Program-made: the position numbers and the translations under genes
In this document: piece after piece, positions 52,625 to 61,080 of the stretch
Layout: each line of letters opens with the position of its first letter
How positions within the stretch are numbered: the first letter of the stretch is position 1
Source of the DNA: DASWYT01 sp965246875
GTDB taxonomy: Bacteria; Pseudomonadota; Alphaproteobacteria; Micavibrionales; SZUA-601
Assembly (NCBI GenBank): GCA_965246875.1
Contig: CBDFFU010000003.1
Span: forward strand, 1,116,001-1,180,000
DNA: 64,000 nt
Direction: 5' to 3'
The notes under the pieces: generated by a model
The model's input: only the letters and a program-made list of their open reading frames with translations
Told to the model about the DNA's origin: nothing
The model's database searches: none

Positions 52625-53203
52625 TTAGACCGAGAGATATTTGTCCATGCCAGGAATTTGGCTGGGCCGGAAATCCAGTTTGCCGCGCGCAATGTTGGCT
52701 TTGACACGCGGATGATCGACCCAGGTTTGCAACCCATACATCTGGTCAGCTTCCAGTGACAGGCAAAACGCCTTGCTGGTCATGCGGCGTTGATAGACCT
52801 GATCTGTTTTGCCGTCCAAGGCGTCCGCGATGATCGGGCGAAAAAAATTGAACAGGTTGGTCGGCATTGCATCGGGTGCAAACCATTCCCACACCAGCTC
52901 TTCATCTGTTGGCACGGCGTCGCTGCTCATGGCACGACACACATAAAACATTAGGTGTTTCTCGATGTGCTTGGAATTCAGATAACGGCAATCGCCAATA
53001 TACTTTTCAATGGTGGCATCGAGACAGGTTTCTTCCTTGATCTCGCGCAACAGGGCCACGGTAAATTCTTCATCCGGGTCCAGCTTGCCGCCGGGCAATG
53101 ACCAAATCGGCAATTCTTCACGCAGACCAAGCAGGATTTTATTTTCGGTTGGATGCAGCAAGACTGCCAAAGCGTTTTGCTGATTTTTGATCATTTGTTT
53201 CAT
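52625..53203 (-). CDS. Nudix hydrolase
   Basis: 192 residues. The box GGKLDPDEEFTVALLREIKEETCL fits the consensus, except that the final Gly is Cys. The N-terminus (NALAVLLHPTENKILLGLREELPIWSLPGG) resembles MutT-type enzymes. A C-terminal extension of about 60 residues of unknown role follows. It lies upstream of kdsB on the same strand. A second ATG at 53194 is possible. Confidence 0.88.
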   Translation of the reverse strand: MKQMIKNQQNALAVLLHPTENKILLGLREELPIWSLPGGKLDPDEEFTVALLREIKEETCLDATIEKYIGDCRYLNSKHIEKHLMFYVCRAMSSDAVPTDEELVWEWFAPDAMPTNLFNFFRPIIADALDGKTDQVYQRRMTSKAFCLSLEADQMYGLQTWVDHPRVKANIARGKLDFRPSQIPGMDKYLSV

Positions 53204-53250
53204 AGAGCCATCATGCCAAAAAACGCATGTGGGGACAAGGGTTTAAGAAT

Positions 53251-53790
53251 TTAGCGACGTAGCAGCGTTGCCAAAAAACGCCAATCTTTATCTAACCCTT
53301 TGCTGATACCGATACGCGGTGTTGCCGTGAACTCAGGGAACGGCGGCGTATCATACACACCGCAGGCGGAGTCTGTGATCAGGTCCCGACCGTTATCAGC
53401 CAAGTTAACCTCCCAAGCACGACACAATTTTCCAGGGCCATTCAAGTGGCGTGGTTTCTCACCAATGACAGTCGGCTCTTCCAGCACGCCGCGGATTAGC
53501 ACGGCGGCACCAAACCCTTCATCTTCCGTCACGATATTCAAACAGTAATATATGCCATAGATGAAGTAGACATACGCCATGCCCGGCTGTTCAAACATCA
53601 TGGCGTTGCGTTTGGTTTTGCCACGTGCGGCATGACACGCCGGATCATCAAACCCGACATAGGCTTCAGTTTCCGTGATCCGTCCCTGATAATCCCTAAA
53701 CACCAACGTCTTGCCCAGCAATTCCTGAGCGACAATAACAGTGTCGCGATGGAAGAAGTCGCGGGTGAGGCGAGGGATATTAAACAACAT
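53251..53790 (-). CDS. 3-methyladenine DNA glycosylase (AAG/MPG family)
   Basis: 179 residues, the usual length of bacterial AAG. It excises alkylated purines. Characteristic segments are RDTVIVAQELLGKTLV, ITETEAYVGFDDPACHAARGKTKRNAMMF (with the catalytic Glu), GMAYVYFIYGIYYCLNIV and LNGPGKLCRAW. It works in base-excision repair with enzymes such as Xth at 35620. Confidence 0.95.
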   Translation of the reverse strand: MLFNIPRLTRDFFHRDTVIVAQELLGKTLVFRDYQGRITETEAYVGFDDPACHAARGKTKRNAMMFEQPGMAYVYFIYGIYYCLNIVTEDEGFGAAVLIRGVLEEPTVIGEKPRHLNGPGKLCRAWEVNLADNGRDLITDSACGVYDTPPFPEFTATPRIGISKGLDKDWRFLATLLRR

Positions 53791-53820
53791 AGTTGAGAAT
53801 TAAATTGCGATTTTTGCTAG

Positions 53821-54702
53821 TCAAGGCATGTAATTCATGCGCGCTACAATATCATCAACTTTTTTGTAATTAACTTCATATGGTCCTAAACGCAATTTGT
53901 CGACCAAGAACGCGTTCATGGCGGCATCAAACTTGTTGACCTTCGTGACGTTCACATAGCATCCGCCATTTTGATTGATCGGCTGGCAAAAAATATCTCG
54001 GGCATTATCGGCATGAATAGTGATGCGTTTGTCTAACAGCGTATCCAATTTCTTGGATGGTTTTGGATCGTTGCTCTCCATGGTGCAAAAGCTGTATCCA
54101 CCGCCAATATTATAGCGCCGGCCAACAATAGGAATACCCATTTGACAGGCATACTCACGGAACATGTTATTCGCGTCACGCATCAAGCGTAGGTTGATAT
54201 TATCATCCTTGTCAGGGGATGAATGTTCATTTGCAAAGCGACCGTTGGGATTATTATCACGTTCAATCAATAACTGCCCCAAAGCGCGGAGCTTTTTAAC
54301 GTCGTTGCTGACATTTTTAGGATGTGTTTTTTTCAGGCGGAAATTGTAAACTTTATCTTTAATGGCTTCTGTAATACTCACACTTCCTTTGTATGGTAAG
54401 CCATCCTCCAGGCTATGTTCCATACTGATGACAAGACTGGTGTGGACGCGACCGTCTTGAAACGGGTAATGCGGCTTCTCTTTGACAGGCATTTGTGCGT
54501 AGAACGCAGCATCTTTTTCACCGGCATAAACCGCTGCTACTTTGCGCGTCATGTCGTCGTTGTAATTTAATTCTGGAATGGGGACACACACTTTGGTCGC
54601 ATAACGTGGACGTGACGTTTGTGTATGATCCTCAATGGCAATCAACTGTTCAGGGAAATAACCGTATGCATCAAATGCCAAGCCGTAAACAAGACTAGCC
54701 AA
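53821..54702 (-). CDS. Unknown protein, possibly a diverged catalytically degenerate RNB (RNase II/R)-like domain
   Basis: 293 residues from a TTG at 54702. A GTG at 54708 is also in frame, but GGAGG is directly next to the GTG and correctly spaced (5 bases) for the TTG. No family is certain. Several segments follow the order of an RNB domain: VCVPIPELNYNDD, LVISMEHSLEDG, KKLRALGQLLIERDNNPNGRF, LRLMRDANNMFREYACQMGIPIVGR, and GCYVNVTKVNKFDAAMNAFLVDKL. The Asp cluster and the TSP-R-R motif that make RNases active are missing. A regulatory or RNA-binding role would be inference. Confidence 0.7.
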   Translation of the reverse strand: MASLVYGLAFDAYGYFPEQLIAIEDHTQTSRPRYATKVCVPIPELNYNDDMTRKVAAVYAGEKDAAFYAQMPVKEKPHYPFQDGRVHTSLVISMEHSLEDGLPYKGSVSITEAIKDKVYNFRLKKTHPKNVSNDVKKLRALGQLLIERDNNPNGRFANEHSSPDKDDNINLRLMRDANNMFREYACQMGIPIVGRRYNIGGGYSFCTMESNDPKPSKKLDTLLDKRITIHADNARDIFCQPINQNGGCYVNVTKVNKFDAAMNAFLVDKLRLGPYEVNYKKVDDIVARMNYMP

Positions 54703-54715
54703 CGTCACCTCCCGC

Positions 54716-54739
54716 GCGTAAACTGCGCAAAGTTTACGC
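54716..54739. repeat. Inverted repeat in a divergent promoter region
   Basis: Arms GCGTAAACT and AGTTTACGC with the spacer GCGCAA, nine matched bases per arm. It lies between the RNB-like gene and yaaA, next to the ribosome site of the former. It is an operator candidate or a leader hairpin. Confidence 0.6.
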
Positions 54740-54770
54740 CGTCAATTTGTGTTACGTCAAGTGAATTTGC

Positions 54771-55547
54771 ATGGTTTTCGCCCTCTTATCACCCGCTAAA
54801 ACGTTAACGTTTGATACAGTGCCTGATGTGTTGGTCAATAACATCACACAACCACACTTTCAAACCGATGCGGTAAAACTGGTGAAAGCATTACAAAACT
54901 ATGACGTCACAGCTTTGTCAAAGCTGATGTCGCTCAGCCCCAAGCTCAGCGTATTAAATGTTGAACGGTTTTACGCCTTCAAAGCCAAGCCGTCTAGCAA
55001 AACGCAGCAGGCACCGGCGATTCTGGCCTATCGTGGCGACGTCTATCAGGGGTTTGATGTCGATAGTCTGACTCCAGCCCAGATTCGGTATGCGCATCAC
55101 CATCTGGGGTTGTTGACCGGATTATACGGCGTGTTGCAACCGCTCGATCTGATGCAGCCATATCGTCTGGAAATGAGCACGGTTTTGCCCGTCGGCCTGC
55201 ATAAAAATCTTTATGATTATTGGGGTCGCCGTGTGACGAATCGCGTCAATGATCTGGCGAAACAGACAAGGGCCAAAGCGATTATCGGCCTGGCGTCACA
55301 GGAATATCTGAAAGTTATCCAAATCGCTGATTTGGCCGTGCCCTTTATCCAGTGTGATTTCAAAGAACAAAAAAACGGCAAGGCACAGATCGTGGCGTTA
55401 TTTGCAAAAAAAGCGCGGGGTATGATGGCGCGCTACATTGTCACGGAAAAAATCACCAAGCCGGACGATCTCAAAACATTCAATCTGGGCGGTTATCAGT
55501 TCGACGCTACGTCATCCGATGCCCATCATTTCGTTTTTACCCGTTGA
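54771..55547 (+). CDS. yaaA: Peroxide stress protein YaaA (DUF328)
   Basis: 258 residues. YaaA limits free iron damage during peroxide stress in E. coli and has a DNA-binding fold. Conserved segments are LLSPAKTLTF, LSPKLSVLNVERFYAF, AILAYRGDVYQGFD, HLGLLTGLYGVLQPLDLMQPYRLEM and LASQEYLKVI. It diverges from the RNB-like gene and is followed 10 bases later by cytidine deaminase. Confidence 0.94.
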   Translation: MVFALLSPAKTLTFDTVPDVLVNNITQPHFQTDAVKLVKALQNYDVTALSKLMSLSPKLSVLNVERFYAFKAKPSSKTQQAPAILAYRGDVYQGFDVDSLTPAQIRYAHHHLGLLTGLYGVLQPLDLMQPYRLEMSTVLPVGLHKNLYDYWGRRVTNRVNDLAKQTRAKAIIGLASQEYLKVIQIADLAVPFIQCDFKEQKNGKAQIVALFAKKARGMMARYIVTEKITKPDDLKTFNLGGYQFDATSSDAHHFVFTR

Positions 55548-55557
55548 AAGACACCCC

Positions 55558-56106
55558 ATGCAAACCATTACCCTGCCTGACATCGCCATTCCCGATCAAA
55601 CAATTGATACACCACAAGGCAAATTGATTTATCCGGGCTGGAGCCTGCCGTCGCGCATGATGGTCGTTGACCCGGTTGAAATTCAATCTGTGATTAAAGC
55701 GGCGCGTGATGCGGCTAGTGTGGCGTATAGTGCGTATCAGGTGCAATTCCCGGTAGGAGCTGCGGTCATTATGGCTGATGACCCGGACGCGCAAATTTTT
55801 CAGGCGGGAAACAGCGAAAATTCCGTGCTAAACGCCGGCATTTGTGCTGAACGTGCTGCCATCAACTTTGCAGTCGGGCAGGGGTTTCGCCGAATCAAAT
55901 TGATTGCGGTCAGCACGGCACATCGTGCAAAAGATGATATGACGCTCCGGTCACTCTGTGGCCTGTGCCGTCAGACGGTGCGTGAATTTGCTGATGACAA
56001 CACAATTATCATTGTTGATCATGATGCACCCGGAGAATTGGCAAACATCTTGGATATCAACCGGTTATTGCCCTATGGCTACCATTACACGCCCATTGCA
56101 CCGTGA
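55558..56106 (+). CDS. Cytidine deaminase-like protein
   Basis: 182 residues from the ATG at 55558. The open frame reaching back into yaaA is not used. It deaminates cytidine or deoxycytidine in pyrimidine salvage. The zinc site is NAGICAERAAI (Cys and catalytic Glu) with CGLC further on (LCGLCRQTVREF). The N-terminal 45 residues extend beyond the usual 130-residue enzyme. The neighbouring reductase genes make nucleotide supply a common theme here. Confidence 0.9.
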   Translation: MQTITLPDIAIPDQTIDTPQGKLIYPGWSLPSRMMVVDPVEIQSVIKAARDAASVAYSAYQVQFPVGAAVIMADDPDAQIFQAGNSENSVLNAGICAERAAINFAVGQGFRRIKLIAVSTAHRAKDDMTLRSLCGLCRQTVREFADDNTIIIVDHDAPGELANILDINRLLPYGYHYTPIAP

Positions 56107-56441
56107 ATCGAAAAACCGATTTATCGCCTTGGCAAGATATCATTTTTAACATCTGACCCGTTAACCAGGGTTAAAATTACCGGATCAAAAATCGTCACGT
56201 CAAGCGTAAAGATGTGTAGATTTATACTCAGGTATGTGGTCTTTTAAGAGCGTTGTTAAACGATTCTTTACCACTAAAAATTACAACAAATGGTATAGGC
56301 TCCTTATAACGACTACTATATATAGTGTTGCTCTTACAATCCGTGGAGGATTACCGATCACCATGGCTGACGGATAATTGTGTCCAAAAGCCTGTCTAAC
56401 CCTACCCTTAATGTCCCTCTATTTTTTCAAGGATTACACAT
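56107..56441 (+). promoter_or_regulatory. Regulatory region of nrdA with NrdR-like box
   Basis: 335 bases without a gene. A perfect 12-base palindrome, ACTATATATAGT (56315-56326), with flanking GT on the right, closely matches the NrdR repressor box (acaCTATATATAGtgt). A second box at the usual spacing is not obvious. TTAACC-AG-GGTTAA lies at 56161-56174, resembling paired CtrA half-sites, but with six bases rather than seven between the TTAA elements. The nrdA ribosome site is AAGGA. Confidence 0.6.
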
Positions 56442-58931
56442 ATGTTGCACGTCACCAAGCGCGATGGTTCGGCCCAGGAATTTGCTCCTGATAAAATCAA
56501 CCGTCGGGCCCAATTAGCGTGTAAGGGAATTGGCACAATATGCGGACCTTTGGCGAACGTCTCGGCCAGTGATATCATCCTCAAAGCGCAGATGGATATC
56601 TATGAAGGGATCAACACCCAGGAACTCGATATGGCGCTGGTCAATTCCGCGCGCAGCCGGATCCAGTATGAGCCAAACTATTCGTTTGCTGCCGCCCGCC
56701 TGATGCTCTTTATGTTATATGAAGAAGTGATGGGGCCATCAGAGCCAGATTACTGGTTCGACCATTACCGCAGCACCTTTAAAGAGAACATTGTCAAATT
56801 GGCAGAGCTTGAGCTCGTCAATCCGGTGCTGACAACATTTGATCTCGACAAACTGTCGAACGCATTGAAATTTGAACGTGACTATCACATCGAATATCTG
56901 GGCGTTCAAACGCTCTATGACCGTTACATCATCCACACGCCGCAAAAACAGCGCATGGAATTGCCGCAGGCGTTTTTCATGCGTGTTGCCATGGGTCTGG
57001 CCCTGAACGAAGAAAACAGAGAAGACCGCGCGATTGAGTTTTATAACAAACTCTCGACGTTTGACATGTTGTCATCCACGCCAACCTTGTTCAATGCTGG
57101 CACAATGAAATCACAATTGTCGTCATGCTATTTGAATACATTTGACGACTCTATCGACGGGATTTTTGACGGTCTGTGGCAGGAAGCACGCAAGTCAAAA
57201 CATGCTGGTGGTTTGGGTTTCGACATGACCCCAATGCGCTCACGCAATTCCTATATCAAAGGCACCAACGGTGACAACCAGGGCGCTGTCTATTTCTGGA
57301 AGCTCTATAACGATTTGCTGATTGCGGTTAATCAAGGCGGCAAACGCAAAGGCGCGGGCTGCGCGTATTTGGAAACCTGGCATGGCGATTTTGAAGACTT
57401 TTTGAACCTGCGCAAAAACACCGGTGACGAGCGTCTGCGTACCCATGACATGAACACTGCCAACTGGATTCCGGATTTATTCATGGAACAAGTCATGAAT
57501 GACGGCGCGTGGTATTTATTCTCGCCGAATGAAGCGCCCGAATTGCACGACACCTATGGCAGGGAATTTGCCACGCATTACTGGAATTATGTCGAAAAAG
57601 GCAAGCGCGGCGAAATGCGCGTGTTCGAAGAGCGCAACGCCAAAGATTTGTGGAAGAAAATGCTGCGTGCTCTCTTTGAAACCGGCCATCCGTGGATCAC
57701 GTTCAAAGACCCGTCCAACGTGCGTTACAGTTTGCAACATGAAGGCGTCGTCCACTCATCGAACCTGTGCACCGAAATTCTGGAACACACCAAAGCGTCG
57801 AAATACCATGAAGGCATCAAAACCGAAATTGGCGAAACCGCCGTGTGTAATCTGGCGTCCGTGAACCTTGCGGCCCACGTTGAAGATGCGGAAGTGAATT
57901 GGGATAAATTGGCGGCCACGGTCAAAACCTCGATCCGCATGCTAGACAACGTCATTGACCTCAATTACTATCCAACGCTGGAAGCGTCGAATTCCAACAT
58001 GAAACATCGTTTCATTGGTCTGGGGTCGATGGGCTGGCAGGACCTGTTTTATAAAATGGGCGTCAGTTACGAAAGTGCCGAAGCGATTGCCTTGTCTGAT
58101 AAAATCTATGAGTTTATTTCGCTGCATGCCATCCAAGGCTCCAGCGAATTGGCCAAAGAACGCGGCAAATTCAAAACCTATGATGGCTCAACCTGGTCGA
58201 ACGATATTTTCCCGATCGACACCTATAAAACCATGATAGCGCAACGCGGTGCGCATGCCATTCAAATGGGTGAAGCCGTTGAAACATTGGATTGGGCGCC
58301 GGTTCGCGCGCACGTCAAGCAATATGGTATGCGCAATGCCTTGACGATGGCGATTGCGCCAACAGCCACCATCTCGTTCATTGCCGGTTGTTCGCAGTCG
58401 ACGGAACCGGATTTTTCGGTGTTGTATGTGTACTCCACCTTGTCCGGTGAATTTACCGTGATCAATGAACATTTCGTCGCCGACATGCGTCGTCTCGGCC
58501 TGTGGGATGAAGACATGGTCTCGGTTGTCAAACATGTTGATGGTGATTTGTCTTTGTTGGCCGATGATGTCATGCCACCGCAATTGAAAGCAAAATACAA
58601 AGTTGCCTTCAATGTCGATCAGAAGAAATTGCTGGAATGCGGCGCGGCCCGCCAGAAATGGATTGACCAAGGCATGTCGCTCAACTTGTATAACAACAAA
58701 ACCTCGTTGAAAGAGTTGAACGATCTGTATCTGCACGCCTGGCAGTTGGGTTTGAAAACGACTTATTACTTACGCAACGAAGCGGCGTCGAAGATTGAAA
58801 AATCAACAGTTGATACGTCGCAGATCGAGCAAATCTTGGCCAACAAGCGCGCGCAATTGGCCAGCATCAACGTTAATAAATCCCTCAACCATGTCAGCAC
58901 AACCGAAGTCGAATGTGCCGGCTGTCAATAA
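56442..58931 (+). CDS. nrdA: Ribonucleoside-diphosphate reductase alpha subunit, class I
   Basis: 829 residues. It reduces NDPs to dNDPs, with the radical supplied by NrdB. One N-terminal ATP-cone (VTKRDGSAQEFAPDKINRRAQLACKGIG) provides allosteric control. Catalytic residues are the cysteine in SSCYLN and NLCTEI (Asn/Cys/Glu). The C-terminal tyrosine pair of the radical path is in LKTTYYLRNE. The tail SLNHVSTTEVECAGCQ carries the redox cysteine pair that re-reduces the active site. The next gene encodes a protein with a similar tail. Confidence 0.96.
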   Translation: MLHVTKRDGSAQEFAPDKINRRAQLACKGIGTICGPLANVSASDIILKAQMDIYEGINTQELDMALVNSARSRIQYEPNYSFAAARLMLFMLYEEVMGPSEPDYWFDHYRSTFKENIVKLAELELVNPVLTTFDLDKLSNALKFERDYHIEYLGVQTLYDRYIIHTPQKQRMELPQAFFMRVAMGLALNEENREDRAIEFYNKLSTFDMLSSTPTLFNAGTMKSQLSSCYLNTFDDSIDGIFDGLWQEARKSKHAGGLGFDMTPMRSRNSYIKGTNGDNQGAVYFWKLYNDLLIAVNQGGKRKGAGCAYLETWHGDFEDFLNLRKNTGDERLRTHDMNTANWIPDLFMEQVMNDGAWYLFSPNEAPELHDTYGREFATHYWNYVEKGKRGEMRVFEERNAKDLWKKMLRALFETGHPWITFKDPSNVRYSLQHEGVVHSSNLCTEILEHTKASKYHEGIKTEIGETAVCNLASVNLAAHVEDAEVNWDKLAATVKTSIRMLDNVIDLNYYPTLEASNSNMKHRFIGLGSMGWQDLFYKMGVSYESAEAIALSDKIYEFISLHAIQGSSELAKERGKFKTYDGSTWSNDIFPIDTYKTMIAQRGAHAIQMGEAVETLDWAPVRAHVKQYGMRNALTMAIAPTATISFIAGCSQSTEPDFSVLYVYSTLSGEFTVINEHFVADMRRLGLWDEDMVSVVKHVDGDLSLLADDVMPPQLKAKYKVAFNVDQKKLLECGAARQKWIDQGMSLNLYNNKTSLKELNDLYLHAWQLGLKTTYYLRNEAASKIEKSTVDTSQIEQILANKRAQLASINVNKSLNHVSTTEVECAGCQ

Positions 58932-58967
58932 CATCCAGACAACAAACACCCAGAATGGAGCTTTGCT

Positions 58968-59159
58968 ATGATGAACATAGATGACAAGAACGTAGCTGCC
59001 ACCAAGCCAGATCAAACGGATCAAACAGCGGCCAATACAAACGTCCAGACCAAAGCGGCGAACGATGATTTTGACGATGAAGTCTTGACCCTGCCGGAAT
59101 CCACGGAATCCTTGAACCGCATGGGCATGGATAAAATCGCTTGTGTCGGTTGCCAGTAA
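58968..59159 (+). CDS. Small protein carrying an NrdA-like redox tail, between nrdA and nrdB
   Basis: 63 residues, with GGAG 7 bases before the ATG, so it is likely translated. The first 45 residues are acidic and low in complexity (ATKPDQTDQTAANTNVQ, NDDFDDEVLTLPEST). The last 16 residues, SLNRMGMDKIACVGCQ, align without gaps with the last 16 of NrdA, SLNHVSTTEVECAGCQ, identical at S, L, N, C, G, C and Q. It looks like a duplicated NrdA tail that became a separate protein. A role in shuttling reducing equivalents to the reductase is inference. No named family is recognised. Confidence 0.8.
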   Translation: MMNIDDKNVAATKPDQTDQTAANTNVQTKAANDDFDDEVLTLPESTESLNRMGMDKIACVGCQ

Positions 59160-59218
59160 TATCACAACACACACATAATAACCGGATAAGCCAATCATAG
59201 ATGTACGAGGACGACACC

Positions 59219-60331
59219 ATGCCGACACAAGCCGCTTTAATTGAACGCGACGAAGCGCAAGCGCGTAATTCTGCCAAACTTGCACCAGCCGACAACATGT
59301 TCGCGTTGAACGATAATGCTGAACGCAAAATCAAAAGCGGCGAAATTCTGGGTCAGGAAACCGAAGGCGTCAACCAGATTTTGCCACACCGCAACAAATG
59401 GGCGTGGGATTTGTATCTGACCGGTGCGGCTAATAACTGGATGCCGACCGAAGTGCCGATGACCAAGGACATCCAGTCCTGGAAATCAAAAGACATCTTG
59501 TCGGATGATGAGCGTCTGGTTATCAAGCGTTGCCTCGGCTTTTTTGCCGGTTCGGAATCCTTGGTGTCGAATAACTTGATGGCGCTGGCCAAGTGGATCA
59601 CCGACCCGGAATGCCGCCAATATATGGCGCGTCAAATGTATGAAGAATGCCTGCACAACCACACGATCGTTTACATTTGTGACGCACTTGATCTTGATCT
59701 GAACGAAGTTTACGAAGCCTACAACAATATTCCGTCGATCAAGGAAAAAGACGATTATTTGATGCGCTCCACAGCCAATTTGAATGATCCGTCGTTTGAA
59801 ACGAAAACGCTGGAAGGCAAAAAGAAACTTTTCAAAGCAGCCTATATTTATTGGGTCATTTGCGAAGGCACGTTCTTCTTTTCCGGCTTTGCCATGTTGC
59901 TGAGCATGTCGCATAAAATTCCGGGCATCGCCGAGCAGATTCAATACACATTGCGCGACGAATCCATCCACATCCAGTTCGGTACAACCTTGCTCAACAA
60001 GATCAAGGAGCAATATCCGGATATCTGGGATGCCCAAATGGAAGCGGAACTGGTGCAACTGATGAAAGACGCCGTCGACCTCGAGATCAAATACGCCAAA
60101 GACGTGCTGCCACGCGGTATTCTGGGTCTGAACTCAGACATGTTTGTCGACTACATGCAGTACATCGCCAACCGCCGCCTGGAAAAACTGAACATCAATT
60201 TCCGCTATCCATCAGATCGCAACCCGTTCCCGTGGCTGGCCGAAAAAATTGATATGCAGAAACAGAAAAACTTCTTCGAGACGAAGGTGACGGATTACCA
60301 ATCCGAAGCCGTGCTGTCGGATGATTTTTAG
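59219..60331 (+). CDS. nrdB: Ribonucleoside-diphosphate reductase beta subunit, tyrosine-less (class Ic-like)
   Basis: 370 residues from the ATG at 59219 (GAGGA upstream). An in-frame ATG at 59201 lacks a ribosome site. Metal ligands by alignment are E113 (SESL), E143 and H146 (EECLH), E216 (CEGTF), E248 and H251 (RDESIH). The first ligand is Glu rather than Asp. The radical tyrosine, seven residues after E143, is I150. Both traits mark the Chlamydia-type class Ic proteins, which use a Mn/Fe centre instead of a tyrosyl radical, although Phe is usual there. The C-terminal tail (DYQSEAVLSDDF) has the conserved Tyr. Confidence 0.95.
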   Translation: MPTQAALIERDEAQARNSAKLAPADNMFALNDNAERKIKSGEILGQETEGVNQILPHRNKWAWDLYLTGAANNWMPTEVPMTKDIQSWKSKDILSDDERLVIKRCLGFFAGSESLVSNNLMALAKWITDPECRQYMARQMYEECLHNHTIVYICDALDLDLNEVYEAYNNIPSIKEKDDYLMRSTANLNDPSFETKTLEGKKKLFKAAYIYWVICEGTFFFSGFAMLLSMSHKIPGIAEQIQYTLRDESIHIQFGTTLLNKIKEQYPDIWDAQMEAELVQLMKDAVDLEIKYAKDVLPRGILGLNSDMFVDYMQYIANRRLEKLNINFRYPSDRNPFPWLAEKIDMQKQKNFFETKVTDYQSEAVLSDDF

Positions 60332-60355
60332 GACTGGCCGTCCAGGCGGGATAAA

Positions 60356-60697
60356 GTGAAACGCTCTGTAGATTTACCACAATCTTATGCTCAACAGCTT
60401 TATCTCGCCAGTTATTTAATTGCAAAAGTGGCAAGTGGTTTAAAGAAATCGACTGTTCGATTGGGTAAAGGTACTATCTCACCTGGCAAGCTTGAATTGA
60501 TTGCATCAGATGGTGAGCCGCATATCTATATCGTCAATGTGACGGATGTTTATTATAAAAAATGGTATGATCTATCTTTACAAGATGCCTTGCTGGAAGG
60601 TTATGCTACAATAAATGATTTACATGTAGCGCTTCGGTTAAATTATGCAGACGCCAAAGATGATGACGATGTAACGATTATTGTTTTTGAAGTATAA
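60356..60697 (+). CDS. ASCH-like domain protein
   Basis: 113 residues from a GTG with AGGCGGGA upstream. The pattern STVRLGKGTISPGKLEL, then IYIVNVTDVYYKKWYDLSLQDALLEGYATINDLHVAL and VTIIVFEV, follows the PUA-like ASCH fold, which is linked to RNA or nucleotide handling. The call is from fold pattern only. The stop overlaps the next start (TAATG), and the gene lies 24 bases after nrdB. It is AT-richer than nrdB. Confidence 0.6.
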   Translation: MKRSVDLPQSYAQQLYLASYLIAKVASGLKKSTVRLGKGTISPGKLELIASDGEPHIYIVNVTDVYYKKWYDLSLQDALLEGYATINDLHVALRLNYADAKDDDDVTIIVFEV

Positions 60698-61080
60698 TGC
60701 CTCTCGCTTTACCCCAACGTATTGTCGTAATCGAAAGCTTTTTAGCTGCACGAAACAAGATGATCCAAAAAGGTGAAACTGTTGGCATCGAAAAAAGTGA
60801 AACAGTCGGGCAATGGGGTATCTGTGAATTGCGAGAGGAAACAGATTCTCCCGACCAAGATTTTGTTATAGAAGCGTCGGAATGTGTTGAAGAGCCAATA
60901 CAAATTGAATTAAGGTCATTCTATGAAGATCGGATTGAAGACGATATCATGCAGGTGACAAGCGAACTTAGAATTATGGCTGACCAGTTGACCCATGCGC
61001 CCGTGCCTAAAATTGTTGCTTTTTGTCTGAATGCGCCGCATAACGGCGATATCCGAATGATATTAAAAAATAATTCCTAA
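60697..61080 (+). CDS. Protein of unknown function
   Basis: 127 residues, soluble and acidic. No signal peptide, membrane segment or known motif is seen. A repeated phrase near the N-terminus (GETVGIEKSETVGQ) is the only local feature. Both ends overlap neighbours as TAATG, so it is made together with the ASCH-like protein and the glycosylase-like protein. No family is recognised. Confidence 0.72.
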   Translation: MPLALPQRIVVIESFLAARNKMIQKGETVGIEKSETVGQWGICELREETDSPDQDFVIEASECVEEPIQIELRSFYEDRIEDDIMQVTSELRIMADQLTHAPVPKIVAFCLNAPHNGDIRMILKNNS

